This document shows positions 11,180-23,930 of a stretch of 64,000 nt of DNA, in pieces. The translations under genes were made by a program, and so were the position numbers. The notes under the pieces are model-generated. The model worked only from the letters and a program-made list of their open reading frames with translations. It did no database searches and was not told the origin of the DNA. Origin of the DNA: Nectonema munidae (Eukaryota; Nematomorpha; Nectonematoida; Nectonematidae); assembly GCA_030549495.1 (NCBI GenBank), contig JAUIRK010000235.1:620001-684000 (forward strand), in the 5' to 3' direction. The number at the start of each line of letters is the position of its first letter. Position 1 is the first letter of the stretch.

Positions 11180-12545
11180 TTAGAATGATTTTTTATGTCA
11201 ATTTTTTACAATTAAAGTCGTCTTTTGAAGTCGTCAAGTCAATTTTTGTTGCCTCTAGTGATCACTTCTCATTGCATCTTCTAATAAAGCCTTTATCTCT
11301 TAACATTGCTGTTTACCACTTATTGAAACGGATGGTCACAAATGCCCTTTTTGATGTGGATGTTCTCATACCGAAGAAACAACATGTGTAATAAAAAGCC
11401 TTATCGAGAGGGCTTGACTTGGAAATCTCATTGGTTATGCTGTTAGACCTCGTTTATCCGATACCGGATTATTCGACAACCCTGCTATCATATGCATACA
11501 CTATTGACTCTAACTAATTTTCCCAAAGTTTTTCTCCTGGGTTTTTATACGCTCAAAACGGACACAGTCTTCATCAAATCAAATGCTCCCTCGCCTGCCT
11601 GTATAATTTGTTAATCCGACAGACCAATCATGCTATCGGATTTTTATGACACACGCATTTAACGAAAAAGACAACTTATTTTGTACCTAAAAGACATTGG
11701 GTTATATACGAGCCCAAACAATTTTAAACGTTTGCTATAAAACAGAGTCAAGACTTTATTTTATAGCAAACAAATAAACATTAATTAAATATTTTATGAT
11801 AAGTTTAAAGCTATTTCTTTTTCAGACTTATCTCAGGGGCTTTTCTGAAAGCCGTGTGCACCATCGAGGTAAACAATTGAATTATCAAAGCCTAATTACT
11901 CAAAAATATTTATTGTCTAAAAACATTACGCCATAAAAATTATAATTAAAAGAGCTTTTAAAAGAAGTCACCGACTTTATGCGATCAAGGCTTATAAGTG
12001 TTATTGACCCTGAAAAATAATCGAAACAGCTGTACGCACATATAAACACAACTATCAAGAGACGAAAAAAGCTGGCAGAGAAAGAAAGCATCTCTCTGAG
12101 CCGACAGAAGAGAATGACCTACCAGAGAGGGATGATGAAATCTTATCAAGAACGATACCCTGTCTCATGTTTGTCACTACAACATCATATCCTTGCTCCC
12201 AGATTTACTACAGGCATCATAAGCATATTCTCAACAAAATTCAAAGATTATTATTTATTATATGGCATAAACATTGTGAATTTACACATACTACGCATAC
12301 TTTATAATGTATTAGTGTTTTTCATTCGGTCTATAGATGGAAATGGAGACAACGTATCATGGCGACCGAGCCCCTAATTGGAGAAAAGGCTTAGGCGTGC
12401 TTTATTTCATTCGCTCTGAAACTGACTCGCAGTGAAAGGAAACCGATTTATACAAAGAAAGACACGAGCTGAATGGTTTTTCTCAACTCTCCTCACACCA
12501 ATCGTTAGCAGGCCTGGCTCATAACAAAGATTTTGGTTACGTGGA
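11180..12545 (+). mobile_element. Decayed pogo/Tigger-like DNA transposon, copy 1
   Basis: Aligns in the same order with 60585-61845: CCACTTATTGAAAC, CCTCGTTTATCCGA, CTAATTTTCCCAA, ACACTGTCTTC-like and TATGACACAC blocks, an AGCTGACAGA-like block, ACAAAATTCAAAGATT, and CAGGCCTGG near the end. CCTCGTTTATCCGA-type sequence is typical of Tc1/mariner pogo/Tigger elements. The GAGCCGACAGAAGAG...TTCAAAGATT part may be the eroded transposase C-terminus, but it is not an open frame. Family assignment is inference. Confidence 0.55.
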
Positions 12546-12778
12546 TTGATTACTCTGTACTGAGACACTTTGCCAAACTAACTTAGAATTAACTTAGAAA
12601 AAAACAAACGTCTTATATCATCTTCTTATATTATTGCTACGTGCACAAACTGCACATATATTTAGTTTGTAAAGTAAAGTGTTTAAAAATGCATTATGAC
12701 TTGGGTCTAGGGATTGACAGGTATGAAGTCGTGGACTTAAATTCGGTTCTTTTAAACAGAAATTGAAAGACTATAGAG

Positions 12779-13228
12779 CAGTGGTTCCCAACCGGGGGTC
12801 CATGGAAGAATTTCAAGGGGTCCATGGAAATTCTACTTCAAACTACTTATGCTGAATCTCCTTTAATATACTTCTATTTTCCAAATCAATATAAATATAT
12901 ATATTTAGAGCTTTTTTAAATAAATATTTTCTTCCCTTTTTTAAAGTTTCATATTTTCAATGTTTATATATCCTTTTTATTAGTTACAATATTTTTGAAA
13001 AATTTATATTTTAATTGGAAAAAAATTTTATTCACATTTTATGCCAGGCTTTACGATTTCTCTGATTTCATATGAATAAGCATACGATTTAATCAGATGA
13101 CTATACAATCATTTTTGCATAAAAATCTTTGATTAATCTTGTTGGCTCAAACTATTCAGTTGTAGGGGTCTACAGGTAAAAAGTGACTGAAAAGGGAGGA
13201 ACGGGTTAAAAAAGGTTGGGAACCACTG
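12779..13228 (+). mobile_element. hAT-type MITE, 450 bp
   Basis: Ends are CAGTGGTTCCCAACC and GGTTGGGAACCACTG, a perfect 15-bp inverted repeat of the hAT/Charlie style. The inside has no coding frame and is AT-rich, with a duplicated GGGGTCCATGGAA block just inside the left end. Flanks are CTATAGAG and GCCTAGAG, a degraded 8-bp target duplication. The paralogous repeat at 9196-9292 lacks the element. Confidence 0.88.
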
Positions 13229-13318
13229 GCCTAGAGTACTGAGAAACAAGTTACTTTGGTTCAACTATTATACCTGTATTTTGACCATGGATGCATCATT
13301 TACTAATCTAGGGATATC
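13229..13318 (+). repeat. Right part of the repeat split by the hAT MITE
   Basis: Inverted copy of 9196-9292 (see there). It begins directly at the MITE end with CTAGAGTACTGAGAAACAAG. Confidence 0.75.
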
Positions 13319-13759
13319 AACTTTGTATTTATATGAACTAGTTATTCCGTTCTCTAAGGAAGTATTCACAAATGATGTCAACCAATTTTTTGTTATTTTT
13401 GGATCCCCTCCTTCTCTTGTCAAATTTTTACTATACCTTCTCTTATAAAATAGTCAACTTTTTGCTCTTCCCCCAGTTTTGAGTGACATCATTTGTGAAC
13501 GAACCCTAAGTGATATGGGATGATGGCATGGTAATGAAAATAATACAAGCGTCAATAAAACTCTATACAAATTTGGCGCATTAGGTCCAATGAAAAGCAG
13601 ACAATAAACATAGGGGCTGAAACTATACATTATGAAAATACACACTATAAAATTTTCCTTTCTAGAAGCAAATTCGATCAACATAGGAAACAAGAGCTAA
13701 AGAAGGTCATAAAAGTAGGGTGATGAGGTTTGAGGAGTATAATGAACTACTATAAAACA

Positions 13760-16565
13760 AAAGTGAAAGAAGAAAATCATTTTATTAACAATATATCATT
13801 TTTAACCATAATAAACCATTAAGAATAGCTACATGGAATGTTAGAACACTATGTCAAAGTGGCAAACTAGCAAATCTAGAAAAAGAAATGTCAAGGTTTA
13901 AAATTGATATAGATAGGTGAAATGAGATGGCCAGGAACAGAAAAATTGATCATAGAAGAATCGAGAAAAGTTTTGTTTTCTGGAGGCAAAAACGAGAAAA
14001 GGGGGTTGGAATTATAATACGAAGTAGTATTAAAAATAGTATAATTGGATATTGGCCAATTTCAGATAGAGTTTTGTTGATGAAAATAAAAGGGAACCCA
14101 ATGAATATAAATATAATTCAGGTATATGCACCAACAGAAGCAGAAACGAAGAAGAAATTCAAACCTATACAGAAATGTCAAAAATACTAATGGGAGATTT
14201 TAACGCAAAAGTTGGAAATGGGAAGCAGGAAGATATTGTAGTACCACATGGGCTAGAGAAAAGGAATGATAGAGGAGACATGTGGGTAGAATGGTGTTCG
14301 AAATATCACCAAGTGATAACAAATACATGGTTCAAACATCACCCAAGAAGGCTGTAGACTTGGGAAAGCCCAGGAACCAAATAGATTACATCACAATCAA
14401 TAAAAAGTTCAGAAACTCAGTTACGCAGGTTAAAACTTACCCAGGAGCAGACTGCAATATTGATCACAACTTACTAGTTTCAGATGTAAGAATAATATTA
14501 AGAAAAAACCATTTCACAAACCGATTATTAAAAGAAGTTTTAATATGCTGAAGATAAATCTTGAAATACGAGAAAGCTTTGCTTCTAAAACATTGAACCG
14601 TTAAAACACAATGATGAGGATTGGAAAAAAAAAGATCCGCAATGTCAATGTGACAATTTGCAAAAAGCTGTTCAACATTCGATTGAGGAAATCCCTGTAA
14701 CGGAAAAGAAAGCATAGATAACTGAGGAAATTTTGAATTTAATGGAGGAAAGAAGAAAAGTTAAAAATAAAGATGATGTGAAAACAAAGAGTACAACAGA
14801 AAAACTCATAAAGAATGAATTGCAGCGAAAGAAAAGTGGATGAATGAAGAATGTCGAGTGTTTGAAGAACTTTCAAAAAGGAATCCTAGAGAAATGTATG
14901 AGAAAATTAATAAGAGAGGGTACAGAAAAAAAAGAATAAATCGGAATAACTTTATAACGAACAAACATAGGAAAATTTTAATGGAAAAGGAGAATATAAA
15001 AAGTAGATGGGAAGAATATATAAAAAAATTATACAATGATGAAGACGATAATAATAATAATAATAATAATCAAGTAATAGAAACAAAAGAACAAGGACTA
15101 AAGTTCTTAAAAGAAGAGATTCAGAAATCTCTTAGAAATATGAAATGGAATAAAGCTGTAGGAACAGACGGATTGTCGAAGGAAGTACTTGAAGCATTGG
15201 GGGAGAAGGGAGTAAACATTATCACCAGCGAATAAAATATATGAGATGAAAGGATGCCAAAACAAATGTTTGAAACTCGGATGATTAAGATAGCAAAGAT
15301 TGAAGGAACTCTAAAATGTGAGCAACACAGAACCATAAGTATAATACATCATATTGCAAAATTATATGGAAAGCAATAGCAGAAAGAATAAAATAAGGTT
15401 TTAATTAGCGGAAGAAGAGTTTGGATTTGAGACACAGGAACAATAAATGCAATATATACTACTTTTAACCGGATAATAGATGATGTAATGGAAATTCAAA
15501 AAGAAGTTTATTTATGTTTCATTGATTACGAGAAGGTGTTTCACAGAGTGAATCACAGAAAACTTTTCAATATTTTAGAAAACGTTGGAATAGATGGTAA
15601 AGACTTGAAGATGATACAAAATGTTTATAAAATGCAAAAAGTAGCAGTGAAAGTTGGAGAGGAGATGACATCATGGATTGATGTGAAGAAAGGAGTCTGG
15701 CAAGGTTGCGTGCTTTCACCAGACCTGTTTAATATTTACGCTGAAGTCGGGATGAGAAACGTAGAAGGTGAAGGCATAAAGATAGGTGGAAAAAACATTA
15801 ACAACATGAGGTGTGCAGATGACACTGAATTAAATGCAGACAGCAACACCTCATACGACAGGTTAATAAACAAAGTGAAAATATGGGAATAAGAATTAAT
15901 CTCAGGAAAACAAAATCAATGATAGTTACTAAAAAAGAGAATAATCCAAAGATAGAAATGAAGGTCAACGACAAATAATTGATCAAGTGAAACAGTTTGT
16001 ATATTTCGGGAGTTTAATCACCTCGGATGGAAGGAGTGACAAAGAAATAAAAAGAAGAATTTCAATAGCTAATAGTGCGATGAATACGTTTGAAAAAATG
16101 TTCAGAAATACAAAACTATCATTAAATATGAAAAAAAGAATGGTTAAATGCTATATATGGTATACACTCACATACGGATGCGAAACCTGGAATATAAGCA
16201 AAAACTCTCAAAAAAAGTTGGAAGCGTTTGAAATGAAAATATGGAGAAGGTTGATAAAGGTAGCTGGACCCAAAAAATTATAAATGAAGAAGTACTAAGA
16301 GGAGTTGAAACGAAAAGAGAACTCTTGAATATAATATACAGAAGGCAGTTAACATTTGCTGGCCATAATGATAGAAAAGATGGATTAGAACGTCTTTGTA
16401 CATACGAAATGATGGAAGGAAGAAGAGGAAGACCACGCAAAAAAATTATCGATGGGCTCAAAGAAGCTTTGGGAAAAAGTTACAACACAATGGAGATGAG
16501 AAGGAAGATGTAAGATCGAACAACGAAGATCATTGCTAACTTAAAAGATATTGCCGAAGGTCAAA
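13760..16565 (+). pseudogene. RTE-type LINE, decayed (endonuclease plus reverse transcriptase)
   Basis: A non-LTR retrotransposon whose protein once nicked DNA and primed reverse transcription on the target. Pieces lie in order. The AP endonuclease starts at ATWNVRT (13829), followed by QVYAPTEAE (14119), MGDFNAKVG (14190), RNQIDYI (14373) and GADCNIDHN (14443). The RT carries FIDYEKVFHRVNH (15520), GVWQGCVLSP (15692) and CADD in place of YADD (about 15817). The C-terminal tail has YGCETW, LTFAGH (16349) and GRRGRPRKK, ending near 16562. The reading frame is broken many times by stops and shifts (for example TGA at 13918, a shift near 14190, stops at 15233 and 15890, a shift near 16260), and part of the RT between 15240 and 15480 is scrambled. 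A short (AAT)n tract lies at 15049-15070. The order matches the RTE clade (BovB-like). It cannot be active. Confidence 0.9.
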
Positions 16566-16680
16566 AATGGGGCGGGGGGACTCAGGTCAAAAATAGAGGG
16601 GGGGGGGGGGGGGGGCTCAAGTCAAAAATGGACGGTGGGGGCTCAAGCCCCCAAAATAAATAGGGTGCGCGGGCCCTGGT
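16551..16680. repeat. G-rich tandem repeat with an 18-G run
   Basis: Three copies of a TCAAAAATGG-like start followed by a G-rich tract and CTCA(A)G, including a run of 18 G at 16598-16615. It ends in GGTGCGCGGGCCCTGG, which resembles the terminal motif of GC-ended MITEs. It directly follows the LINE. Confidence 0.55.
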
Positions 16681-17761
16681 TTGAAAGAAATTGTAAAAAT
16701 AAATATTGTGAACTATTCAAGGCAATCTTGCTATAAAAAAACTAACATTAAATAAAATGGATATTTAGGAATAAAAATGCTACAAATTTTGATTCTGAAA
16801 TAAAAAACTCGATTGTTCAAATTGCATTTAGCAAATATAATAAGGGCCTTTATCCTAATTTGTGTATTCTATTACATTGATTTAACTGTTTCAGTTACAA
16901 CAAGTAATCAGTGGGGATAAACTGCTACGACATATTTTGAAAGTGCCTAAAAAATAGCTATAAATTTTGTCCTAAAAAGACTTTGAAAACTTGAATTGGA
17001 TACTTTCTTTCTTCATTATCGGTTTACGTTTGTTTATTAGATTATAAAAAAAATTGATAATTTAATTTTGTTTTTCGATTCTGTTTTGATGATAAGATCT
17101 GCAAATACATTTTCTTCTTCTCCCTTCGAATGAAAATCCACAAAAAAAGTAATTTCCTTTAAAATGTACTCTTGGTAAGTGTTGTTGTCGAAACTACTGC
17201 TATTAACGTTACTAATATTGAATAGACAAATAAGGCATGGACAAGCCCTGACATATTTTGAAAGTCCTATATTATAACTAAAAATATTTTGTTAAAACCC
17301 TTTGAAAAATTGATTCAAACTTTTCTCTGAAGGGATGAAGATGAAAAAGGAAGTGTTCTTTTTCAATACTTTGATTCAAACGTATTATTGAAGGTGAAAA
17401 AACTCTTACACAATATCAGAAATAAATTTCTAGTTCTCTCAGTCAATCTGTTACGTATATTTTTATAGAATAGAGTATAAGCTTCATGGCGAATTTTCAG
17501 CTTCAATCTTTTACGTATTCAATTCCCAATTATTTTGCCTATAGAAATTTGAGGAAACATTTATTCAAAAAATGTTATAAAATCTCCTTGGGGTAAATTA
17601 TCTTGCCACACTGGCTGAACTGAATATTTTTTTTAAAGATAGCGTTAATTTTTTGATTACATTTTTTTGAAATGTATTTCTACTCTAAAAAATATAATAA
17701 ATCTTCAGTATCCGATGTCATGAGGACGCAGAGGCCCAATACGACGATCCAAGGCAACGAT
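16681..17761. other. AT-rich intergenic DNA
   Basis: No gene, RNA or clear repeat seen. Confidence 0.4.
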
Positions 17762-17900
17762 TTAACCCATTAAGTCCCAATGTTCCCATTTGGGAACATA
17801 AGTAATTTCATCTTCGTCTGCTTTTTTTCAATGACTTTGAATATAAATCGTCTGCGTTTTTTTAGATATCGTCTGCTTTGCTTGGTCTTAAATGGGTTAA
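17762..17900 (-). mobile_element. piggyBac-type MITE, family 1, copy B
   Basis: Flanked by TTAA on both sides and inverted relative to copy A. Ends are TTAACCCATTAAGTCCCAA and TTGGTCTTAAATGGGTTAA. The CAGACGA motifs appear as TCGTCTG. Confidence 0.88.
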
Positions 17901-18192
17901 CTTGACCATTTTAAAGAAGCTTTAAATTATAGAGAATACATTCTTTTATAGTAAAGTATTATTTGAAAATATTGGCCCCGGTGAAAAAGTTGTGGACCCA
18001 TGTTCAAATTACTACCTTTGATCAACTATATAGCTCAAATTCGGATTATTACATCAAATGAACAGAAAATTAATAAAAATAAGATTTTAAATATTCACTG
18101 AAAAATAATATGGAAGGTTTACTCACAAGCTAAACAAGTCTTTTATAATTGGGCCCCTTTCCACCCACCCTGCCTTCTCGTTCGAATTCCTG

Positions 18193-18350
18193 GGTACGGG
18201 TGTTTGAGTAAGGTTTCCACTCTAGATATCTGGTTCCAATATTACAGAGTCTTGGGTTCGAACGAACTCAAGCCTTCTTGCTCAAAGCTTGGCACAAGCG
18301 TTGCAATTATGCCTTCTCAATGATGAAAACACCCCACGTTACCTTTACGC
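18193..18350 (+). mobile_element. tRNA-derived SINE, family A, plus strand
   Basis: A tRNA-like head with A-box-like GAGTAAGGTTT and B-box GGGTTCGAACG is followed by the body ACAAGCGTTGCAATTATGCC, then TTCTCAATGATGAAAACACC and a TTACCTTTACG end. This matches the reverse complement of 27481-27630. Confidence 0.72.
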
Positions 18351-19774
18351 TAATGATTGGAAAGAGCATTTTTTAAGTATAGTAAACAAAATGAAAGACG
18401 AAATGCACTCAGACCTCGATAAAACAAACAATTCCTTTCCTTGGGTCCTTTTTTCACAATTGCATGTTTTTCGGCTTCACTAAATTGTATATAAAGTAAA
18501 AAAAATCACAAAATGATTTTATTCTGATAATAAAATAATACTTCATTCCTTTTCATTGGAATACGTTTCGAATTAATTTCTTCTAGTCGCTATTTGTTCC
18601 TTGACTACTTCTAACTCCTAGAGAATCTTCTATTTTTTCAAAATACAGGGAGCATTTTGTTCAAAAAATATAGCTTACTTTGTTTTCTTCATCATCATCA
18701 TCAGGCTCATCACATCATATACAACACCAGCATCATTACAACATTATTATTAACTATAACTTTTCACTCATCAGATCGACGTCAAGATAGAGAAATTAAT
18801 TATTTTCCTCATTCCTCTTTGCCATCAATCGATTCATCAAAACATTCAAAAGGAAAAATATAAATGAAACAATTGAAGTATAAAAAAGAAAATTAGAAAA
18901 AGCCTTGAAATCGAATCAAAGTTGATGTCTACTTGTCTTTTTTCATTTATCATTCATTCATCATTGGAAGTGTGAAAAAAATCGAATCAAGCAACAAAAA
19001 TCGTTTTTTGCAGGTAGCACAATATGACTCTTTCTCTACCTAAAAAGACAATAAAGAATTCTCTTTTTGCTAAGAGCATCAAAATAACGCCATGAAACGA
19101 ATACGTATATATTTTTAACTATAACAGTTTTCACATGGTAGCTAAATTATAATATATAACAGTAGTGGGCAAATACTGCTCAATCTGGTGTGGCTCTTAT
19201 GATGAACTGTTATCTAATCTATTTTTTGTTTGTGTACAAACCATATTAACCAGTTGGCAAATCTTTTTTTAACTACTAGATTCATTCCTCAAAAGAGAAG
19301 AGTTAATTTCTTTTTAAGTTTTTTCTGTAACAATATGAGATCAAAAAAACTTTGGACTTAGAGATTAACTTACGGCTTTTTATAAGGCATTGAAAAGAAT
19401 TTATGGCTTTTTTTATCCACTTATGTGCCCATCCCTGATATATATGTTTCCTTTCATTTTCATATCTGCGATAATTTTAGCGAAGCTCATGCACGTTCTT
19501 CGCATTAAATAAAAGAGTGGAGAAATGGGACAAAGAAAATTTGGATATATGTAATCCAACATATGCTACTTTTCAAGAAAGCAATGTCAACCTGGACCAC
19601 TGCACGGGTCCACTTTATGCAACCTTATTTAACCTCCCGTCCCCCTATTTTTAAAATACTATTTGAACCCGACCGTATCCGTTTTTACTTTTTGTATAAG
19701 TTTTAAAAATTCTCACCCTTTTTCTTTGACATTTTTTGAGATAACTTTTGTCTTCGTTATATTCATATTTGAAC
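18351..19774. other. Intergenic, no gene recognised
   Basis: The 64- and 68-codon frames at 18289-18483 and 18657-18863 look random; the first begins inside the SINE. A short (ATC)n tract lies near 18690. Nothing else seen. Confidence 0.4.
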
Positions 19775-19912
19775 TTAACCCATTTACGACTAATGTTCCT
19801 ATTTTGGAACATAAGTAATTTCATATTCGTCTGCTTTTTTCAATGACTTTGAATATAAATCGTCTGCGTTTTTTTAGATATCGTCTGCTTTGCTTGGTCT
19901 TAAATGGGTTAA
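19775..19912 (-). mobile_element. piggyBac-type MITE, family 1, copy C
   Basis: TTAA on both sides. Ends are TTAACCCATTTACGACTAA and TTGGTCTTAAATGGGTTAA, with the same orientation and interior as copy B. Confidence 0.88.
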
Positions 19913-22900
19913 TTGTGACCCAATATTGTTTTCAACCTCTTTATTCTTCAATTCTATTCTTAACATTCAGATAAAATATGAAAAATTTCCAATTCGATTA
20001 TTTTGACTAATTGATTTTAGTCAAATTCATTTTTCACTAAATCCATTTTCTTTTATATATATTAGATAAAAAGCGCCAAAATTTTGGAAGCCAAATTCTC
20101 ATTTCGATTATAACAAAATTCAAAACTTATTTTGACAGCTTATATTGCAATGATGATACCGAGGAAGAAGTGCCTTTTCCTTATCTGGCACACTACCCCA
20201 TTTTCTAATACCACTGCCACTACATATGTGTTTTAAAGGTCAACAATATATATAACCAGAGCTTTCTTGTGCTGTTTATTTTATAAAAAGATTTTTATCA
20301 CATTTTTTCACATGCAAGGACAGATTTCTGATTGAATCCAGCGCTACATATGGTCTTTTTGTGCAATTGCTCCCCTTATATATATAAACGATATAAAAAA
20401 TATATTTTTAACAAAGACTTATAAATATTATACTACTGATGATGGCATTTCCATACTGATTTTACTTTCAATGAAAATAATATTGGTTATATAGCAAAAA
20501 ACTAGCAAGTTTAATTTTTACTAAGTACAAAGTTCCATTACTATCTAAAAAAGGTATAATTAGTAATATTACTATTTGAAGAGTAAATTAGACAATAAAA
20601 TGTTCATTTACTATTTGCGTAGTATTACTACCGAATTGGGAAATAAACTGTAATTAAAATTTTTATCAAGTCATGATTTTTTTGATAATAATTTTAATTG
20701 TTATGAACAAATTTTTATTTAAATGGCTTAATTCACATATTATTTCTTATAGTTTACTAATTGCATAAAAAATTAGTCATACACCTATTTACTAATTTTA
20801 ATTGCAAAAAATATATAAAAAAATCTTCTTTTCAATAAAAACTAGTTTTTTTAAATATTTTTTGTTATTTGTTCAAGTATTAATATCCGAAAGTTGCCTC
20901 GTTAAAAAGCTACTGCATTTTTTCAGTGTACGAATCTGAAAGTGATGTTATAAGATCTTAGCGTTGAATCAAAGGAAAATATTGACTTTTGGAAAGTGAA
21001 TCTTATTCTAGAGCTGAGTAAATCGAACTTAAATAAATTAAATAACATTACTACTGGGCAATTTGAATTTTATAACTTTTAAGGCTTCAATTTTGATACC
21101 AAGTTCAAGTGGAAGAGCACCATAACTTCATAAATTTTCGATCTTCCACGTTTTTATTAACATTGTTTTGCCTGGTTCAACCAATGTATAATTCACTGGT
21201 TCAACCTTTATTGCCGCCATGCTCGAAAATGCGGCCATTCGGATAGAAAATCTCTGTTTGATAACGCATAAAAAATATTACTTTCTATATTTTCATTTAA
21301 GACCAATGTTCTCAAAGGGAACTCAAACCTAAATCGGTTAAAACCTAATAAGCGCAGTAATGAGAAATTTATTGAAAGCAATACTTAGTTTACGATCTGT
21401 ACTATTTTTATTTGTGAGTCTTTTTTTCAAAGTATTATTCCTCTCCTCCTTTGATGGAAATACGCAGCTTTAACAATGACCATCATAATTACAACGCGCG
21501 AAATTCACAATTCTTGCATGTGAATCGTTACACCTCGAATAAAGAAAGAAAGCAAATTGTAGCAAAGTGGCATCTCTTTTCAGCAAACATGCAGTTTTTT
21601 ATGAGCTATGTCGACTGCTTAAGTATCCTGAGTTCAAGAAGAAGGTTACGGAATATTTTTTAGTAATTATCGACCTTGTACAAAAGCCGCTTGCTACATT
21701 TTAATTTTGCTATACATGTCCTAGCGTTGTAAAATGATTTTCTTTTGTTTTGTATATTTGTATGACATCTTTTGAGTTGTATTTTTGTATATCCACTTCT
21801 ATTTTATCTATTGTTACATCCTGCCAATATAAAACTACTTCTCATACATGTGAATTAAATAATTACAATGCTACTTCATTTTTTGATAAATAAACATTTT
21901 TTTCTCTTCTTCCTAAGCCTTTGAGGACCAGAACTTTGAAGAAAAATCTTCGGCATTCTTTTTTTTGCTGGACTGATGTCACACTGGTCATTAAGAAATC
22001 ATGAGTCTGGTATTTCTCTATTCATCATAAGGCAACAGATCCCTTAAATAAAATGTTCTCCAAATAAAGTACTACTATTTTATATTATATTTTCAGTTGA
22101 AATAAATTTTTATTCATTCTAAATCTTTATTATCCTAAACTTTTGAATTGAATTTTTTTGAATTGAATTGAGGTAGAATAATTTTTATTTTCTTTAGATC
22201 TTTATTTATCTTGTCTCACTTGATCGCAGAAAAAAACAGAAGACATTAACGTACTTTAAAATCAAGAAATCATCTGTCCAACCTTTCCCTTTTTGAATTT
22301 TATGTTCCGTTACTGGCTCGCAAGTTTAAAATGAGAAATGTATGAATGAAATAAAGTGAAAAACGTTATTCAGACAAAATTAATAAGTCTTTTCTTCTGA
22401 CTTTCATTTAAAATTTTTTTTTCGAATATCTGTTTCCATGTTGCTGTTTTGTATTCATAGAGTCTAAGTTTCTTCGAAGAGTTTTGATGTTTTTCATCGA
22501 AGAAATTAGATACACAGCAAATAGTTCTGCACAGCGTACATGCTTGCAATTTTCAATGTAGGATGGCGTTTTTTCAATGACTTTAACATGTTAGATCAAT
22601 TTACTCTTTTTGTACATGCGTTATATGATAAATAGTTTGCAAAAGGACTTTAAAGGAAGATGAAGGTGTTAATGCCATGGTAGTGCCTGAAAAAAAAACA
22701 AATAAACAATGAAGAGCTAAATGTATGTGTCTGCCTCAAATTACTGAAGGGAAGTAAAAAGGCATTTTTCGCGCCCTTATAATAAAAATAGGAAAGATAG
22801 CGCGCTTTTGCCCCTTCGTTTCAAATGCACTACTATTTTACAAGTCAAATAAATGTGTCAAAGTTTTTAGTTTTCGTAAAAGTTAGATTTCCCTCTATAA

Positions 22901-23424
22901 TTGTGTCAAACGTTGTAGATTTAGTCATTTTAAATGATTACTTATCCCCTCCCCCATATAACGCATAAGTAAAAGAATGAACCTAGCCATGATTCATTAA
23001 TATATCTATATTACATGAAAAATAAATTTATTTCCTCATTGAAATTATAATAATTAGATAAAATATCAAAAATAATTACCATTGGAAGTCTTTCATATCG
23101 GTAAGTTTGCCCCGTCTCCTCTCTTCTTTCTAAACATTCCAGAGCGTTACGAAATATGTGTATGTCGCCTAATTAGCAACTAAAATTGGAAATGTTCTAA
23201 AGGTAAGGAGCTCGCAGTATATAAAACATAGGTGAGAACAGATCAAGTCAGTAAGAACGGCATTCAAAATTATTTGTACTGTAAAGAGCAAGGTCAAATT
23301 CAATTTGCCAAAAATGTAACATTTGAGCGCGCCTTAGAATAAAATAATAAAAATAAAAAAAAGAATGTTTATAAATAATAGAAACGAAACAACTTTTTTA
23401 ATTTGAAAGAATCTCTTAAGGCAG
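19913..23424. other. Gene-poor AT-rich DNA
   Basis: No gene supported. CCTTTGAGGACCAG at 21918-21931 resembles one end of the second piggyBac-type family (28232-28361), but no matching right end was found. The 70-codon frame at 21451-21663 has no resemblance. Confidence 0.4.
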
Positions 23425-23545
23425 CAGTAGTTCTCAACCTTTATACTCTCAGCCCTTCTTTTCATCATTTGTCAATATTTTTATCGTGGGTCATCAACAT
23501 CTAATAACAAATAAAATGCTGCTTGATTTTTATACTTAAATAAAT
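23425..23545 (+). mobile_element. hAT-type element, left-end fragment
   Basis: Starts CAGTAGTTCTCAACC, one base off a common hAT terminal repeat, followed by a typical subterminal stretch with GTGGGTCATC. No matching right end found, so probably truncated. Confidence 0.4.
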
Positions 23546-23644
23546 ATGCTCATAGTTTTATCTCTTCTGATCTCCTTAGTTAGAGTTTGCGGGTCTGTAA
23601 TTTTCCTTCCCCCTAGGATATGTTAAATTCCTTGCAAAGAAAGC

Positions 23645-23930
23645 TTGATACTGAATCGAACCTAAGACCTTGTGTTATCGAAGGCAAGTATCTAAACAAC
23701 CTTACTCACGCCCCCTTAAATGCCGAAATTTAATCTAAAAATAAAATTAAATATTTTTCAAAGTATAAAAACTTAAAAAGTTCTTTTCAAATTTTATATT
23801 TTTATATACGCCAAGAAATGGAAAAAAATCACTAGAAAATATCTCCGTCGCTAAAAGCAAAATAAGGTTGGTGAGATAAAATTAAAGTCGCTAAATTTTG
23901 CGTCTTTTTCTCTAAATTGACAACACTGCT
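23645..23930 (-). repeat. SINE-A head plus composite repeat, pair of 8960-9195
   Basis: 23645-23716 is the tRNA-like head of SINE A on the minus strand (TCGAACCTAAGACCTTGTG and CAACCTTACTCACGCC on plus) without the SINE body. 23717-23930 continues to match 9026-9195. Confidence 0.6.

Noticed and set aside
14840-15235. 131-codon frame taken alone as a gene
   Set aside because: It is the linker and early RT part of the decayed LINE, not a separate gene.
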